This document shows positions 9,396 through 17,828 of a stretch of DNA of 52,948 bases, in pieces. Origin of the DNA: Afipia sp. GTDB taxonomy: Bacteria > Pseudomonadota > Alphaproteobacteria > Rhizobiales > Xanthobacteraceae. The DNA lies in NCBI GenBank assembly GCA_017474385.1, contig JAFVHU010000005.1, forward strand, positions 1-52,948. The letters run 5' to 3'. A program made the position numbers and the translations under genes. Position 1 is the first letter of the stretch, and each line of letters starts with the position of its first letter. Below the pieces are notes generated by a model. The model was not told the DNA's origin, searched no databases, and saw only the letters and a list, made by a program, of their open reading frames with translations.

Positions 9396-9420
9396 AACCG
9401 CCGTTCAATGGCTTAGTTCC
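9396..9420 (-). promoter_or_regulatory. Candidate EcfG-type promoter for hpnP
   Basis: On the minus strand the sequence reads GGAAC (9420-9416), 16 bases, then GGTT (9399-9396). The alphaproteobacterial general-stress sigma factor EcfG recognises about GGAAC-N16/17-CGTT, so this is one mismatch from consensus. It would leave a leader of roughly 130 bases before the ATG at 9255. EcfG control of hpnP is reported for Rhodopseudomonas palustris TIE-1, which makes the match more credible, but the site is short and the -10 is imperfect. Confidence 0.3.
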
Positions 9421-9493
9421 CCAGGTTCCAATCCTGGATCAGGCTGCTATCGTCCTTGCACAAAAAGAGACCACGCCCTGCGGAGGAATGCCC

Positions 9494-10492
9494 ATGACAC
9501 AAACCAATCGCCAGATACTGCTGGTCGAAAAGCCGACCGGCAAGCTGCTGCCCCAGAATTTCAAGATGGCGGAAGCCGCCATTCCCGAACCCCAAGACGG
9601 CGAGGTCCTGTTGCGGGTGCTTTACATCTCGCTCGATGCCGCCAACCGCGCCTGGATGCAGGGCGCGACCTACCGCGCGGCCGTCGAGGCCAATACCGTG
9701 ATGGCAGGCGGCGCGATCGCCGAGGTGGTAAAATCCAACGCGCCAGGCTTCGCTCCCGGCGATCTGGTGTTCGGCGATACCGGCTGGCAGGACTACGCCG
9801 TGGTGCGCGCAAGGCACCTGGTCAAGGTGCCGCGCATCGACCCGATCACCAATCTGTTGAGCGTGTACGGCGTGGCCGGTCTCACAGCCTATTTCGGGTT
9901 GCTCAACGTCGGCAAGCCGAAGGCAGGCGAAACCGTCGTGGTATCCGCTGCCGCGGGATCGGTCGGCTCTTTCGTCGGCCAGATCGCCAAGATCAAAGGC
10001 TGCCGCGTCGTCGGCATCGCCGGCGGCAAAGAGAAGTGCAACTGGCTGGTCTCAGAACTCGGCTTCGACGCGGCGGTCGATTACAAATCCGAACCCGTGT
10101 TCAAGGCGCTGAAGGCTGCTGCGCCGAACGGCATTGATGTCTACTTCGACAACGTCGGCGGCGATATTTTCGAAGCCTGCCTGCCGCAGATGAACCAGCA
10201 CGGCCGCATCTCCTGCTGCGGAGCCGTGTCGGCATATGACGGCACGCCGCCGGCCCATGGCCCCCGCGGCGTCCCGGGACTGATCGTCGTCAAGCGCCTG
10301 ACCGTGCAGGGCTTCATCTTCACCGACTTCAATGATCAGCGTGAGGCAGCGATGGCCGATCTCCAGTCATGGGTGAAGGCCGGCAAGATCAAGGTGCAGG
10401 AAGACATCATCAACGGCCTGGAAAACACACCGAAGGCGCTGATCGGGCTTCTCGCCGGCGAAAACCGCGGCAAGCGGATGGTGAAGGTGTGA
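9494..10492 (+). CDS. NADP-dependent oxidoreductase, zinc-free MDR family (CurA/leukotriene B4 dehydrogenase type)
   Basis: This 332-residue protein is a medium-chain dehydrogenase/reductase without the catalytic zinc ligands. It contains the family N-terminal segment with YISLDAANRAWM, a nucleotide-binding VSAAAGSVGSFVGQIAK loop, and the YFDNVGGDIFEACL and ENRGKRMVKV end blocks seen in NADPH-dependent enone and curcumin reductases. An ATG at 9488 is in frame, but GGAGG at 9482-9486 is correctly spaced (7 bases) only for the ATG at 9494, so that start is chosen. The last 28 bases of the gene recur at 10872-10899. The substrate is unknown; reduction of alpha,beta-unsaturated ketones is the family activity. 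Confidence 0.9.
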   Translation: MTQTNRQILLVEKPTGKLLPQNFKMAEAAIPEPQDGEVLLRVLYISLDAANRAWMQGATYRAAVEANTVMAGGAIAEVVKSNAPGFAPGDLVFGDTGWQDYAVVRARHLVKVPRIDPITNLLSVYGVAGLTAYFGLLNVGKPKAGETVVVSAAAGSVGSFVGQIAKIKGCRVVGIAGGKEKCNWLVSELGFDAAVDYKSEPVFKALKAAAPNGIDVYFDNVGGDIFEACLPQMNQHGRISCCGAVSAYDGTPPAHGPRGVPGLIVVKRLTVQGFIFTDFNDQREAAMADLQSWVKAGKIKVQEDIINGLENTPKALIGLLAGENRGKRMVKV

Positions 10493-10899
10493 TTGCCTCG
10501 GACAGAGCGAGTGGGCTGGTATGTTTTACGCTGCACATGTCCTTCTGCTCACCGTAGTTGCGGTCGTCACTTGGTGGGGATTCGTGATTGCAGCGGCCTT
10601 GATACCCGGTTTCGCAATCGGTTGGCTCGTGTTTAGGTTTGGGGGCGGCCTCTGGGTGTCGGTCTTTTGTGCCGAGTGCCTTGTAGTGCTTTTGATTCTT
10701 CTAAAGCACTACCTCGTTGCACCAATCCTTTTCATTTCCGACCTTCACAGTTATTTGCTGCTGCTAAGCCGCGAGGCGCTGTGGATGTTCTTTCTAGCTA
10801 ACGTCGTCGCAATGCCACCTGTCTTTTTTGTGGTGCGGCTGGGTTATGTCGCAGCACGCCGAGCTACGGCGAACCGCGGCAAGCGAATGGTCAAGGTGT
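10463..10899 (+). repeat. 28-base direct repeat of the oxidoreductase gene end flanking a small gene
   Basis: The segment 10463-10490 (beginning AACCGCGGCAAGCG and ending AAGGTGT, encoding NRGKRMVKV) recurs at 10872-10899 with 26 of 28 bases identical. Both differences fall at third codon positions and leave the peptide unchanged. The entry spans both copies and the sequence between them. The pattern fits either an insertion that brought its own copy of the gene's 3' end, or loss of most of a second copy of the gene. Confidence 0.75.
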
Positions 10900-10901
10900 A
10901 G
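10521..10901 (+). CDS. Small hydrophobic membrane protein of unknown function
   Basis: I do not recognise this 126-residue protein. It is strongly hydrophobic, with segments at about residues 5-45, 46-63, 66-85 and 90-112 that could make three to four membrane helices. The DNA is clearly richer in A and T than its neighbours. Its last nine residues, NRGKRMVKV, are identical to the end of the preceding oxidoreductase because the frame runs into the duplicated 3' end of that gene. The ribosome site before the ATG is weak. It may be a genuine foreign gene with a captured tail, or a chance frame in inserted DNA. Confidence 0.45.
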   Translation: MFYAAHVLLLTVVAVVTWWGFVIAAALIPGFAIGWLVFRFGGGLWVSVFCAECLVVLLILLKHYLVAPILFISDLHSYLLLLSREALWMFFLANVVAMPPVFFVVRLGYVAARRATANRGKRMVKV

Positions 10902-11028
10902 CAAACACTTCGACCGCAGTTTCATTCCCTTCAAAATGTATGTGCCACCACCTCATAAACGCATAGCGCAAATGAGGTGAATGGCACGTACATTGCTGTG
11001 TTTTCTCCAACACATGGAGAAAACAGGC

Positions 11029-12318
11029 ATGAGCCTCACGACCGATTTTTTAAAGACAAGCAACGCGCGCTGGATTCAACTGTTGCTGGGTGTGATCGCA
11101 ATGATGGCGATCTCCAGCCCGCAATACGTCTGGACGCTGTTCGTCAAATCCTTCCAGACCACAACGGGCGCAACGCTTCCCGCGATCCAGATCACCTTCT
11201 CGCTTCTGATCGTCCTGCAAACGTGGCTATCGCCGGCGCAGGGCTGGCTGATCGATCGTTTCGGGCCAAAGCTTCTGATCGCCGCAGGCACCGTTCTGAG
11301 CGGACTGGGCTGGGTGCTCTCGGCCTACGCAACATCACTGACCGCGCTTTATGCAACCTATGGCTTGTTTTGCGGCATCGGCACCGGCATCGTTTATGTC
11401 GGTATCGTCGGGCTGATGGTGCGCTGGTTCCCCGATCGGCGCGGTTTCGCCACTGGAATGGTTGCTGCCGGATATGGCTTCGGCGCGATCCTCACCACGT
11501 TCCCTATCGACGCTATGCTGAAGAATTCGACCTATCAGTCGACGCTGATCACCTTCGGCATCATTCTCGGCGCCGTTGGCCTTTTGGCCGCGCTCGGGTT
11601 GCGCAATCCCAAGCCCGGCGAGACCGCAGCAGCGGCAACCTCGATCAAGGTCGCGACCTCGGCCGTCGACTATGAGCCGAAACAGATGCTGAAGACACCG
11701 ATCTTCTGGCTGATGTTCATCATGATGACCATGATGTCCACCGGCGGGCTGATGGTGATTTCGCAGTTCGCGAATTTCACCAAGGATTTCGGCGTCGCCA
11801 ATGTGATGGTCTGGGGTCTGGCAGCATTGCCGCTGGCGCTCACTATCGACCGCATCACCAACGGTCTGACACGGCCGTTCTTTGGCTGGGTGTCGGATCG
11901 GATCGGGCGCGAGAATACGATGGGCCTCGCGTTTATCTTTGAGGGCATCGCCATTGCGCTGATGGTCGCCTTTCGCGACAACGCACTGGCGTTTGTGCTG
12001 TTGTCAGGCGTGGTGTTCTTCGGATGGGGTGAGATCTTCTCGCTGTTTCCCTCCACCCTGACCGATACCTTCGGCACCAAGAACGCGACCACGAATTACG
12101 GCTTCCTCTACATGGCGCAAGGCATCGGCTCGGTGCTCGGCGGTCCCATTGCGGCGATGATCCGTGAATCGACGGGAAGCTGGATGCCGGTGTTCGGCCT
12201 GATCATCGTCATGGATGTGCTGACCGGCCTGCTCGCCCTGTTCGTGCTGAAACCATGGCGAATGGCGTGGTTTGGGTACACAGCACCCGGCACACCTCTG
12301 GCCGCCCCGGCCGAATAG
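11029..12318 (+). CDS. MFS transporter, oxalate/formate antiporter (OFA) family
   Basis: The roughly 429-residue protein has twelve predicted membrane segments. Its opening NARWIQLLLGVIAMMAISSP and the YVWTLFVKSF and loop motifs (GWLIDRFGPK, RWFPDRRGFATGMVAAGYG) match the OFA family of major facilitator carriers, which includes OxlT and monocarboxylate carriers. Likely cargo is a small carboxylate such as oxalate or formate, by family only. In-frame starts exist at 10981 and 11014; GGAGA at 11015-11019 is well spaced for the ATG at 11029, which also matches the family N-terminus. A strong hairpin follows the stop. Confidence 0.85.
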   Translation: MSLTTDFLKTSNARWIQLLLGVIAMMAISSPQYVWTLFVKSFQTTTGATLPAIQITFSLLIVLQTWLSPAQGWLIDRFGPKLLIAAGTVLSGLGWVLSAYATSLTALYATYGLFCGIGTGIVYVGIVGLMVRWFPDRRGFATGMVAAGYGFGAILTTFPIDAMLKNSTYQSTLITFGIILGAVGLLAALGLRNPKPGETAAAATSIKVATSAVDYEPKQMLKTPIFWLMFIMMTMMSTGGLMVISQFANFTKDFGVANVMVWGLAALPLALTIDRITNGLTRPFFGWVSDRIGRENTMGLAFIFEGIAIALMVAFRDNALAFVLLSGVVFFGWGEIFSLFPSTLTDTFGTKNATTNYGFLYMAQGIGSVLGGPIAAMIRESTGSWMPVFGLIIVMDVLTGLLALFVLKPWRMAWFGYTAPGTPLAAPAE

Positions 12319-12339
12319 GTTTCTCGGCGAATCCACGTC

Positions 12340-12367
12340 AAAATACCCGGTGAAAGCCGGGTATTTT
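12340..12367 (+). terminator. Hairpin terminator after the MFS gene
   Basis: AAAATACCCGG (12340-12350) pairs perfectly with CCGGGTATTTT (12357-12367) around a TGAAAG loop, 21 bases after the MFS stop. The A and T tracts on either side allow it to work in both directions. Its location supports starting the next gene downstream rather than at the TTG at 12366. Confidence 0.85.
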
Positions 12368-12452
12368 GCGATTTGCCAAAAATGAAGTATTCACTTACAT
12401 AGGGCATCGCGTCCATTGTCGGCGCGTCAACGCTGGAACATGGATACGACCG

Positions 12453-14042
12453 ATGCTGAATACGCCCCGCTCCCGCCGCGGCATGGTGACCTCGCCCCAT
12501 CATCTCGCCAGCGAGGCCGGATTGCGCGTGCTGCGCGAAGGCGGAAACGCCATCGAGGCCACCCTGGCGATGGCGGCAAGCCTGCCGGTGGTCTATCCGC
12601 ACATGAATTCCATCGGCGGCGACGGCTTCTGGCTGATTTCCGCCGGCGGCAAGCCGCCGATTGCGGTGGACGGCTGCGGCGCGGCAGCACAGACTGCGAC
12701 GGTCGAATTCTACAAAAGCAAAGGTCTCTCCGCGATTCCGTCGCGTGGTCCTCTCGCCGCCAACACCGTTGCCGGCACGTTGTCCGGCTGGGCCGAAGTG
12801 ATCGCGATCAACAAGGAGATGGGCGGAAAACTTCCGCTGTCGCGTCTGGTGGAAGACGCGGCGTGGTCGGCGGAAAACGGTTTCGCAGTAACAGCGACAC
12901 AGCAGGAATTGACCGAGACAAAATTCGCCGAACTGAAAGACTCGCCGGGCTTCATCGAGACATTCCTGCTGGGCGGCAAGCTGCCGAAGGAAGGCGAGCT
13001 GATGAAGCTGCCGACGCTCGGCGCGACGCTGAAGCGGCTCGGCCAGCACGGTCCGATGGATTTCTACACAGGCGCATTGGCGAAGGAGATCGCCGCGGAT
13101 CTGGCGCGGTGCGGCTCGCCGGTGACACTGGTCGATCTCGCCGCGCAGAAGGCGCAGCGCCGCGAAGCGCTGTCGGTCGCGATCAAGGGCGCGACGCTCT
13201 ACAATTTCCCGCCGCCGACGCAGGGCCTCGCCTCGCTGATGATCCTTGCGGTCTTCGAGCGGCTCGGGGTGAAGGAGGCAGAGACCTTTGAATACCTTCA
13301 CGGTATCGTGGAAGCCACCAAGCAGGCGTTCCTCGTGCGCGACCGTGTTGTCGGCGATCCGGCCTACATGACGGAGCAAGCCGAACACTACCTGACACCT
13401 GAGATTCTTGACGAACTCGCCTCGCGTGTCGCTCATCACCGCGCATTGCCGTGGCCGGTGCCGGTCAATCCGGGCGATACCGTCTGGCTGGGCGCTATCG
13501 ACAAGGACGGCATCGCCGTCAGCTTCATCCAGAGCATCTATTTCGAGTTCGGCTCCGGCTGCGTGCTCGAGAACTCCGGCATCGTCTGGCAGAACCGCGG
13601 CTCGAGTTTCCTGCTCGATGGCGATGGTCCCCGCGCACTGCGTCCCGGCCGCAAGCCGTTCCACACCCTCAACCCGGCGATGGCACTGTTCAACGACGGC
13701 CGCCGCATGGTCTACGGCAACATGGGCGGCGAAGGCCAGCCACAGAGCCAGTCCGCGGTGTTCAGCCGCTACGCCATGTACGGTCAGGGCTTGCAGGCCG
13801 CGATCACCGCGCCGCGCTGGCTGCTCGGCAAGACATGGGGCGACGCCACGGTGACGCTCAAGCTGGAAGACCGCTTCGATCCGGCGGTGGTTCAGGCCAT
13901 GCGCGACGCCGGCCATGACATCGAAATCCTTCCGGCTTTCACCTCGACCATGGGCCACGCGGGCGCTGTCGTGCGTCACCCGGACGGAATGTTCGAAGGC
14001 GCCACCGATCCGCGCAGCGACGGCGCGGCGATGGGATTTTGA
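12453..14042 (+). CDS. Gamma-glutamyltransferase family enzyme
   Basis: The 529-residue product is an Ntn-hydrolase of the gamma-glutamyltranspeptidase family. The family start RRGMVTSPHHLASEAG is near residue 9. The self-processing site is at about residues 341-345 (GDTVW), where the conserved Thr343 would become the nucleophile of the small subunit, followed by DKDGIAVSFIQS. In classical enzymes the motif is TTH; here it is TVW, as in the cephalosporin acylase-like and uncharacterised branch, so glutathione may not be the substrate. No signal peptide is visible, which suggests a cytoplasmic enzyme. The frame extends upstream to 12366, but that runs into the terminator, so the ATG at 12453 is used. 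Confidence 0.85.
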   Translation: MLNTPRSRRGMVTSPHHLASEAGLRVLREGGNAIEATLAMAASLPVVYPHMNSIGGDGFWLISAGGKPPIAVDGCGAAAQTATVEFYKSKGLSAIPSRGPLAANTVAGTLSGWAEVIAINKEMGGKLPLSRLVEDAAWSAENGFAVTATQQELTETKFAELKDSPGFIETFLLGGKLPKEGELMKLPTLGATLKRLGQHGPMDFYTGALAKEIAADLARCGSPVTLVDLAAQKAQRREALSVAIKGATLYNFPPPTQGLASLMILAVFERLGVKEAETFEYLHGIVEATKQAFLVRDRVVGDPAYMTEQAEHYLTPEILDELASRVAHHRALPWPVPVNPGDTVWLGAIDKDGIAVSFIQSIYFEFGSGCVLENSGIVWQNRGSSFLLDGDGPRALRPGRKPFHTLNPAMALFNDGRRMVYGNMGGEGQPQSQSAVFSRYAMYGQGLQAAITAPRWLLGKTWGDATVTLKLEDRFDPAVVQAMRDAGHDIEILPAFTSTMGHAGAVVRHPDGMFEGATDPRSDGAAMGF

Positions 14043-14154
14043 GAGTCAAAACGAGTCCTTAGGCGCGATCTCTCATCTTCACGCACAACGTGACGTTGAG
14101 ATTCAGGCTCAGTCATCGTTTCGAGTCGTAACCCGTTCGCCGGATTCAATTTTT

Positions 14155-14241
14155 GTCATGCCCGGACTTGTTCCAGGCATCGACGTCTTCAGGCAAAAGA
14201 TGCAGAAAGGCGTAGATGGCCGGGACGAGCCCGGCCATGAC
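14155..14241. repeat. GTCATGGCCGGG-type palindromic repeat, copy 1
   Basis: This stretch begins GTCATGCCCGGAC and ends CGGCCATGAC, with two inverted GC-rich arms (CCGGACTTGTTCCAGGCAT and ATGGCCGGGACGAGCCCGG) around about 30 variable bases. Related copies are at 25185, 31995, 44895 and 49858. It fills most of the gap between two convergent genes and could also act as a bidirectional terminator. Confidence 0.8.
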
Positions 14242-14265
14242 GGCTGAGCGAGTTACGGCAATATT

Positions 14266-14925
14266 CTATCTTCGCCGCAGCGACTTCATCACGTCGACGC
14301 AGCGGCCCGTGATAACTTCCCAGTTCCCTGCCTTAACGTCCGATGCCGGGCAAAGCCACGATCCGCCGACCGCGACCACATTCGGCTCGGCCAGCCATGT
14401 GGCCGCGTTGGCGGCGCTCACGCCGCCGGTCGGACAGAAGCGCGTATTGGGAAACGGTCCGGCCAGAGCACGCAGCATCGGAATGCCACCGGCCTGTTCG
14501 GCCGGGAAAAACTTCAGCAGATTGAATCCCTTCGCCTGCGCTTTCATGACTTCAGATGCGGTCGCGACACCCGGCAGCAGCGGAAGATCGCTCGCCGCAG
14601 CGGCGTCGAGCAGTTCCGGCGTCGCGCCGGGGCTGACCGCGAACCGCGCACCGAGGGCCTGCGCGCGGCGCAGGTCGTCCGCATTCAGCACCGTGCCGAT
14701 TCCGACAACGGCCTCCGGGACCTCGGCAATGATCGCCTTGGCGGCATCGGCCGCCACCTCAGTGCGGAACGTGATTTCGAGAGTCTTCACGCCGCCCGCC
14801 ACCAGCGCGCGGGCCAGCGGCACGCCATCCTCCACACGGCTGATGGTCAACACCGGAAGGATGCGCGCCGGGATCAGTATCTTTTCCAGGGCGGCCTGTC
14901 TCTCAGAGCCTGACATACCGCTCAT
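14266..14925 (-). CDS. eda: KDPG aldolase (2-dehydro-3-deoxy-phosphogluconate aldolase)
   Basis: This 219-residue class I aldolase cleaves 2-keto-3-deoxy-6-phosphogluconate (and the galactonate epimer in some relatives) to pyruvate and glyceraldehyde 3-phosphate. The Schiff-base lysine is K138 in LLKFFPAEQ, and the catalytic glutamate is E50 in TLEITFRT. Length and motifs match Eda. Its start overlaps the kdgK stop in ATGA (14925-14922), so the kinase that makes its substrate is translated just before it. It is the last gene of the sugar ABC operon. Confidence 0.95.
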   Translation of the reverse strand: MSGMSGSERQAALEKILIPARILPVLTISRVEDGVPLARALVAGGVKTLEITFRTEVAADAAKAIIAEVPEAVVGIGTVLNADDLRRAQALGARFAVSPGATPELLDAAAASDLPLLPGVATASEVMKAQAKGFNLLKFFPAEQAGGIPMLRALAGPFPNTRFCPTGGVSAANAATWLAEPNVVAVGGSWLCPASDVKAGNWEVITGRCVDVMKSLRRR

Positions 14926-15860
14926 GACGATCGCTCCATCCCGGCCGCGCTGGCCGTCCCGCCAGACGGCATCGCGGCGCGGGGAATGATCGCGCCACGA
15001 TGGCCGATGACTACGCCCGCGAGGCGATGCCCGGCCCGCGCCGCCTCAACCGGCGTTGCTCCATTCAGACGCGCGGCAAGATACGCCGCCGCGAAGCTGT
15101 CGCCCGCCGCCGTGGTGTCCACCACCCTGCCGACCGGCTCCGCCTTCACGTTGTGCTCCACGCCATCATGTCTGACAACGCTCCCCGGCGTTGCAAGTTT
15201 CAGCACGACCTCGCGCGCGGCCATGCGATCGATCAGTTCGCCGTGCATGCGTGCTCCGAACAATGGAGTGAGGTCATCGACAGACGCCAGAACGACGTCC
15301 GCGACGGCAAGAACGTCGCGATAGACCTGACGCGCGGTATCCAGAACCGGCCAGCCTTGCACACGGAAATTGGTGTCGAATGCGACGCGCGTCGAGCCTT
15401 CGCGAGCTTTCCTGAGCGCATCGACCAGCTGCTGACGGCCATCGGGGCTATAGAGCGACAGCGTGACGCCTGAGAGATAGATCAGGTCGTAGCTGGCCAG
15501 CGCCGCCAGCATCGCATCGGTCTGCGGCAGATCAAGCAGCATCCGCGCCGCGGCGTTCTCGCGCCAGTAATAGAACGATCGCTCGCCGGTCTCGCTGGTC
15601 CGGATCACATAGAGGCCCGGCAGCTTGCCATCGACCCGCGCGACATGCGCGATGCCAATGCCCTCGTCCTTCCAGGCATCGACCATCTCGTCGCTGAATG
15701 GGTCGCTCCCGAGCGCGGTGATATAGTCCACACCCATGCCGAGACGCGCGAGATACACCGCCGTGTTCAGGGTATCGCCACCGTAACCGCGCGTCAGTTG
15801 GTTACCCACGCCCTGTGAAAGTTCGATCATGCATTCGCCAATGCTGGCGACTGTCGTCAT
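14922..15860 (-). CDS. kdgK: 2-keto-3-deoxygluconate kinase, PfkB family
   Basis: The 312-residue protein is a ribokinase-fold sugar kinase. The PfkB signature DTTAAGDSF is at residues 248-256 with the catalytic base Asp254, and the N-terminal GGDTLNTAVYLARLG block binds the sugar. The pairing with KDPG aldolase in an ATGA overlap strongly suggests that it phosphorylates 2-keto-3-deoxygluconate (or -galactonate). Product flows to Eda and then central metabolism. Start is the ATG at 15860, 18 bases after the denD-like gene. Confidence 0.9.
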   Translation of the reverse strand: MTTVASIGECMIELSQGVGNQLTRGYGGDTLNTAVYLARLGMGVDYITALGSDPFSDEMVDAWKDEGIGIAHVARVDGKLPGLYVIRTSETGERSFYYWRENAAARMLLDLPQTDAMLAALASYDLIYLSGVTLSLYSPDGRQQLVDALRKAREGSTRVAFDTNFRVQGWPVLDTARQVYRDVLAVADVVLASVDDLTPLFGARMHGELIDRMAAREVVLKLATPGSVVRHDGVEHNVKAEPVGRVVDTTAAGDSFAAAYLAARLNGATPVEAARAGHRLAGVVIGHRGAIIPRAAMPSGGTASAAGMERSS

Positions 15861-15878
15861 CGCTGCACCGGCGTGTTG

Positions 15879-16862
15879 TCAGGGCACAAATGAACCGTCG
15901 AGTTCGTCTTCGATGTGAATGCGGATGATGTCATCGAAGGTCTTCTCGGCGGTGGTGAAGCCAAGCTTGAGCGCGCGGTCAGTCACGAAATCGCGCGGCC
16001 AGCCGGCCACGATGCCGACAATGGTCGGATCTGGCTCGCGCTTGATACGCGCCGTCACGCTTGGCCCTGCCACGCGCGTCAGCGCGGCGATCTGCTCGCC
16101 CACTGTCACCGAGAGCCCCGGCATGCTGAGCGCCCGGCGCGGACCGATGGTGTTGGTGTCCATGGTCGCAGCGTGCAGCAGGAAGCCGACCGCCGAACGC
16201 GGCGACGCATGCCAATGGCGCACATCTTCGGACACCGGTAGAACCGCTTCCTTGCCGGCCAGCGGCTCGCGGATGATGTTGGAGAAGAAGCCCGACGCCG
16301 CCTTGTTCGGCAGACCTGGCCGCACACAGATGGTCGGCAGACGGATGCTGACGCCGTCGAGCAGGCCTTTGCGGGTGTAGTCAGAAATCAGAAGCTCGCC
16401 GATTGTCTTCTGGGTGCCGTAGCTGGTCAGCGGCGTGTTGAAAAACTCGTCGCCGATTTTATCGGGGAACGGCGCGCCGAACACCGCAATCGACGACGTG
16501 AACACCACGCGCGGCTTGTAGCCGCTGCCGATGGCGCGGATGGCATCGATCAGATAGCGCGTACCATCGAGATTGATGCGATAGCCCTTGTCGAAATCCG
16601 CCTCGGCTTCACCCGAAACAATGGCTGCGAGATGGAAAATCACATCTGGCTTTGCCGCGACAAGTTTCACCACCGCGGCCTGATCCGCAACGTCGCAGGT
16701 CACGGTTTCGACGGGAATCGAGGTGTTCGGCTTTGCCGGAGCGACGACGTCCTGCAACGTCATGCGGGTGACGTCGGATTTTCCAAGCCTGCCATCGCGC
16801 GTCAGCCGCTCGACCAGCTTGCGCCCGACCATGCCGGCCGCGCCAAGAACCAGAATATGCAA
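15879..16862 (-). CDS. denD: NAD-dependent sugar-acid dehydrogenase, DenD-like extended SDR
   Basis: The 327-residue protein has the extended SDR layout: GAAGMVG at residues 7-13 binds NAD, serines at 123-124, Tyr148 and Lys152 (YGTQK) form the catalytic set, and HWHASPRSAVGFL follows. The sequence resembles D-erythronate dehydrogenase, which makes 2-oxo-tetronate, but the partner genes OtnK and OtnC of that pathway are absent. In this operon an uronate or aldose dehydrogenase feeding the KDG pathway is as likely. The start is a TTG at 16862 preceded by GAAGG and AAGGGG purine tracts; no in-frame ATG fits. Confidence 0.7.
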   Translation of the reverse strand: MHILVLGAAGMVGRKLVERLTRDGRLGKSDVTRMTLQDVVAPAKPNTSIPVETVTCDVADQAAVVKLVAAKPDVIFHLAAIVSGEAEADFDKGYRINLDGTRYLIDAIRAIGSGYKPRVVFTSSIAVFGAPFPDKIGDEFFNTPLTSYGTQKTIGELLISDYTRKGLLDGVSIRLPTICVRPGLPNKAASGFFSNIIREPLAGKEAVLPVSEDVRHWHASPRSAVGFLLHAATMDTNTIGPRRALSMPGLSVTVGEQIAALTRVAGPSVTARIKREPDPTIVGIVAGWPRDFVTDRALKLGFTTAEKTFDDIIRIHIEDELDGSFVP

Positions 16863-16916
16863 AGCCTTCGCCCCTTCCTTGAAGTTTCTTTTGGAGTTTC
16901 TTCTTGATGTCGAGGT

Positions 16917-17828
16917 CTATTCCTTGACCGCGCCGGTCATGGCGGACACGTAGTGTTCGACGAAGAACGCGTAGAGAATGACCAGCGGCAGCGAACCGAC
17001 CAGCGCACCCGCCATCAGCGATCCCCATTTGTAGATATCGCCGTCGACGAATTCGTTGACGATAGCCACGGGGACCGTCTTGTTCTGCGTCGAGGACAGG
17101 AATGTCAGCGCGTAGATGAATTCGTTCCAGCACAGCGTGAACGAGAAGATGAACGCCGAGATCAGCCCCGGCACGGCGAGCGGCAGCACGATCTTGGTCA
17201 ATATCTGCCAGCGGCTGGCGCCGTCGATCAGTGCGCATTCTTCCAGTTCATACGGGATGGTCTTGAAGTAGCCCATGAGCAGCCAGGTCGAGAACGGAAT
17301 CAGCAGCGTTGGATAGACCAGGATCAGCGACAGCGGCGAGTCGAACAGACCGTAGGAGTGGATCACCGAGGCCAGCGGAATGAACAGGATCGATGGCGGG
17401 ATCAGATACGCCAGAAAGATCGAGGCGCTGACGACATTGGCGCCCTTGAACCGGAGGCGAACGATGGCGTAGGCCGCCAGAACGCTGGCGACGATCGAGA
17501 TGAACGTCGCCGCGGCGGCGACGTACATCGTGTTCCACAGCCAGCGCGGATACTGCGTTTCGAACAGCAGCTTCTGGATATGTTTTAAGGTCGGCTTCAC
17601 AACCCAGAACGGGTTGAAAGTCTCCATGTCGATCAATTGTTCATCGGGTTTGATCGACGTCAGTGCCATCCAGTAAAACGGAAACAGCAGGATGACGACC
17701 ATGATGAACAGCGGAATATAGAGCGTCACGATCTTGCTAGGCAGCGTCTCGAGATAGCTCATGCCCTCGCTGTTGTCGGTCGACGACTGCGCTGTGGCGG
17801 TTGGCGGATGTGCTGCGTGATCAGTCAT
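16917..17828 (-). CDS. Sugar ABC transporter permease (MalG/UgpE type)
   Basis: This 303-residue inner-membrane protein has a leading hydrophobic helix near residues 32-55 and five further helices. The EAA loop reads EECALIDGASRWQILTKIVLP, the site where the ATPase docks. It is the second permease of the importer. The start overlaps the end of the first permease by 8 bases (ATGACTGA), as is common for paired permeases. Residues 1-25 are polar and could be shortened if a later start is used. Confidence 0.93.
   Translation of the reverse strand: MTDHAAHPPTATAQSSTDNSEGMSYLETLPSKIVTLYIPLFIMVVILLFPFYWMALTSIKPDEQLIDMETFNPFWVVKPTLKHIQKLLFETQYPRWLWNTMYVAAAATFISIVASVLAAYAIVRLRFKGANVVSASIFLAYLIPPSILFIPLASVIHSYGLFDSPLSLILVYPTLLIPFSTWLLMGYFKTIPYELEECALIDGASRWQILTKIVLPLAVPGLISAFIFSFTLCWNEFIYALTFLSSTQNKTVPVAIVNEFVDGDIYKWGSLMAGALVGSLPLVILYAFFVEHYVSAMTGAVKE

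Noticed and set aside
9421-9437. CCAGG-TTCCAAT-CCTGG, which resembles the T arm of a tRNA
   Set aside because: No D arm, anticodon arm or acceptor stem can be fitted around it. It is kept only as a short inverted repeat near the hpnP promoter region.
12108-13979. 623-codon open frame on the minus strand opposite the gamma-glutamyltransferase gene
   Set aside because: It lies across two sense genes and the terminator between them, with no known domain and shadow-like composition.
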